Shown here one piece after another: positions 51,701 through 53,256 of a stretch of DNA of 53,256 bases. Source of the stretch: Sandaracinaceae bacterium (lineage in GTDB: Bacteria; Myxococcota_A; Polyangia; Polyangiales; Houyiibacteriaceae). Both the position numbers and the translations under genes were made by a program. Location of the stretch: positions 1 to 53,256 of the forward strand of contig JADJJE010000058.1 in assembly GCA_016706685.1 (NCBI GenBank), given 5' to 3'. The notes under the pieces are model-generated. The model searched no databases. It was not told the origin of the DNA and saw nothing but the letters and a program-made list of their open reading frames with translations. How positions within the stretch are numbered: the first letter of the stretch is position 1; every line of letters starts with the position of its first letter.

Positions 51701-52109
51701 CAGCTTGTTCCTGTGGGGCCTGTTTGTTGCCGCCCCGTGAGGTCGACCGCGCGAGCCAGGGGTTGGGGCGCTGTTTACTAGATTTACCAGCGCACCCCGA
51801 AACGTGACGCGTCAGGGTGCGGACGTCAACCCCGGAGTAACGAAATACACTATCCCGCTAGGCTTGTGACAGCAGTTTACACGCTGTTTACAAAACGCGC
51901 GTTGGCTGGGATCCCGCGTGATCCTGCGGGATCTCGGGGGGATCCGGGGCGATCAGGAAGGTGGGCCGGATGGGTCACTTGGGATCGGGGTGATGGGCAC
52001 CCCCGGCTGGAAGCCGGGGGCAGCAGACCAGGCCTGGGCGATTCGAAAGTCCTCTTCGGGCGGGACCCAAATGGTGAAGTCAGCCGGCCTACCAAGGGTA
52101 CCGGACCCC
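51701..52109. other. Intergenic region without a gene, with two inverted repeats
   Basis: No coding potential in either strand. GATCCCGC (51910-51917) and GCGGGATC (51926-51933) form an inverted repeat with an 8-bp spacer; further GATCC-containing units follow. CCCCCGGC (52000-52007) and GCCGGGGG (52013-52020) form a strong 8-bp hairpin with a 5-nt loop. The second may end the M19 gene's minus-strand transcript. AT-rich stretches at 51,776-51,895 (TGTTTACTAGATTTACC, CAGTTTACACGCTGTTTACAA) could be promoter DNA of the dehydrogenase gene. Confidence 0.5.
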
Positions 52110-53245
52110 GGGTCTCGTTCCGTTCGACTGCGCCTGGGGCCGCGGAGGGAGGCTGCACGGTGCCGGAGGAAGTTGCCCCCAGATCTTCTTCTGGATGCGC
52201 TCGGCCGACCAGCCTCCGCGCAGCATGGGGTCTGGCCAGCCGCGGCAGCTTGAGGATGGTGGGCAGGTCGGGCGGCGGCGAGATGGCGCTGTCGTAGTCG
52301 GTGCCGATGGCTGGCAACGTCTTCGCCTTTCGCGATGTTCACGATGCGCTCGAGGTGGTCGACCACGGTCTCCACCGGGGCGCCGCGCTTGGCGAGAGGA
52401 AGCCGCTCTGGAACATGACGCCCACGCAGCCGCCCGTGTCGGGCTACTTGCCGCGCAGCTGCTCTCGTCGGTGATGTTGCGCCAGTGCTCGTACACGCCC
52501 GCGATGCCTGTGTGCGTGACCATCAGCGGCTGCGTTCCAGTCGTGCACCGCCACTGGGCGTCGAAGAAGCCGCGCCGGGCTGATGCGGGCGAGGTCCAGG
52601 AAGATCTTCGCGTTCAGCACCTCGATGTACCGCGGCTCCGGTTGGTGAGTTTCGTCGTTGCCTCCCAGAGGCGCTGCGGCGAGCTGGTGGTCCCGGAGGC
52701 TCGAGTTGGAGAGGTGCAATTAGCGTGATGCGCAGCACGCTGGTGCGGGTCCAGCTTGTCGGAACCTCGAGGTCGTAGCTCGAGGCAGTTGCCGCCTTGC
52801 ACGCCGAGGAACACGCCGCCGCTTTCCTGCGGCGCGCGCCTTTTTGGGTATTGCGCCGTGTTCCGCAATGATGCGGAACACGTCAGGCATTTCGCGAACT
52901 CGTCCTCGGAAGCGCCTCAGGCGTTCTGAAGAAGAGGCTGCGGCGCACCTGGCGGGCAAGAACGGGTTGGTGGTGATCAGCCACACGCCGCCCGTGAGCC
53001 CCGCAGTCTCCATGGCGCGCGGGAAGCGTCGCAGTGGCTGTAGAAGTGGCGACCCGCAGGCCCTCGCCGTGCTTCTTTCCGAGGTCGTAGCTGAAGATGC
53101 GCGTCCAGATGAACGTGCCGTGAGGTGGCAGGTCGATGCACGCCGGTTTTCGCGCAAGCATCTCGTCGGCCTCCTGGCTGATGGAGAGGCGCGCGGCCCA
53201 GGCGGCGAGGTCTTTGCGGGGATCGGTGAAGGCGAGCGTCGGCAT
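52110..53245 (-). pseudogene. Membrane dipeptidase (peptidase M19)-like, frameshifted
   Basis: Minus strand, starting at the ATG at 53245 with MPTLAFTDPRKDLAAWAARL, ISQEADEMLARKPACIDL and FIWTRIFSYDLGKKHGEGL, the typical M19 opening with a zinc-site CIDLHxD-like segment. Frames then combine to ETAGLTGGVWLITTNPF, VFRIIAEHGAIPKKARAAGK, GVFLGVQGGNCLELDLE, IFLDLAHISP, THTGIAGVYEHWRNITDE, VVDHLERIVNIAKGEDVAS and GTDYDSAISPPPDLPTILKL. M19 enzymes hydrolyse dipeptides using two zinc ions. The 3' end near 52,110 is approximate; GGWSAERIQKKIWGG-NFLR is the last recognisable block. Many indels in the last 1.1 kb. Confidence 0.7.
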
Positions 53246-53256
53246 GCGCGCAGGGT

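Noticed and set aside
1..53256. CRISPR arrays, rRNA genes, integrase-type attachment sites
   Set aside because: No regularly spaced direct repeats, no rRNA sequence and no integrase gene were seen. The only mobile-element trace is the ISL3-type material at 46.0-47.9 kb.

Overview
The window is high-GC DNA of a Gram-negative, predatory-type or soil bacterium, most likely a myxobacterium-like (Myxococcota, Polyangiales/Sandaracinaceae-like) chromosome. The reasons are strong third-position G/C bias, many secreted lipoproteins, Asp/Gly/Ala-rich lipoprotein linkers (repeats of the type DAGxD), FG-GAP/cadherin adhesin-like lipoproteins, a MopE-type DCDD metal-binding repeat protein, and a VIT-VWA surface protein. 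No rRNA or phylogenetic marker is present, so the assignment is an inference.

Layout. 1-1.7 kb: an AbiEi/AbiEii-type (type IV) toxin-antitoxin pair. 1.7-22.7 kb: mostly envelope and secreted proteins (lipoproteins, a Kef-type antiporter, a beta-barrel-like protein, a zinc metallopeptidase lipoprotein, a VIT-VWA lipoprotein, an M48 membrane peptidase), with a duplicated and truncated DUF5713 tail and a two-gene alpha/beta-hydrolase operon. 22.8-33.7 kb: a ~1,640-residue FG-GAP/RTX-like/cadherin lipoprotein interrupted by one extra base, then a GMC oxidoreductase, a PhnD-like binding protein, a bisphosphate nucleotidase, a TPR protein, a Cys-rich lipoprotein and a broken M50 protease. 33.8-37.6 kb: a GNAT, a tRNA-shaped non-coding RNA and a Ro60 (TROVE-VWA) gene with an exact sigma-54 promoter match, then a frameshifted gene. 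37.6-44.5 kb: a flavin monooxygenase and a seven-gene electron-transfer operon (OmpR-type regulator, histidine kinase, Asp/His-rich exported protein, small anchored protein, ApbE, ferric-reductase-like and b561-like membrane proteins) coupled by ATGA overlaps. 44.5-53.3 kb: a MopE-like gene truncated by ISL3-family transposase debris, then an ABHD18-like hydrolase, a thiolase, a 3-hydroxyacyl-CoA dehydrogenase and an M19 dipeptidase, all broken by single-base indels.

The most interesting locus is the Ro60 region. Just downstream of the Ro60 gene lies an RNA gene with a perfect tRNA acceptor stem, D-arm, T-arm and encoded CCA, whose anticodon arm is replaced by a ~82-nt insertion. That insertion contains a capped helix with both strands of the Ro-binding motif of Y RNAs (ACUUGACC / GGUCCGAAUG, including the bulged C). 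I read it as a bacterial Y RNA that is a colinear tRNA mimic with the Ro-binding site in the anticodon position. A sigma-54 promoter on the Ro60 gene recalls the RtcR/sigma-54-controlled rsr-Y RNA-rtc RNA-repair operons, although no rtcB, rtcA or rtcR is in the window.

Reading caution: beyond about 44.9 kb, and at 33.0-34.0 kb, indels are so frequent across unrelated genes that sequencing or assembly error is at least as likely as genuine pseudogenes. Coordinates of broken genes there are envelopes, not exact CDSs.
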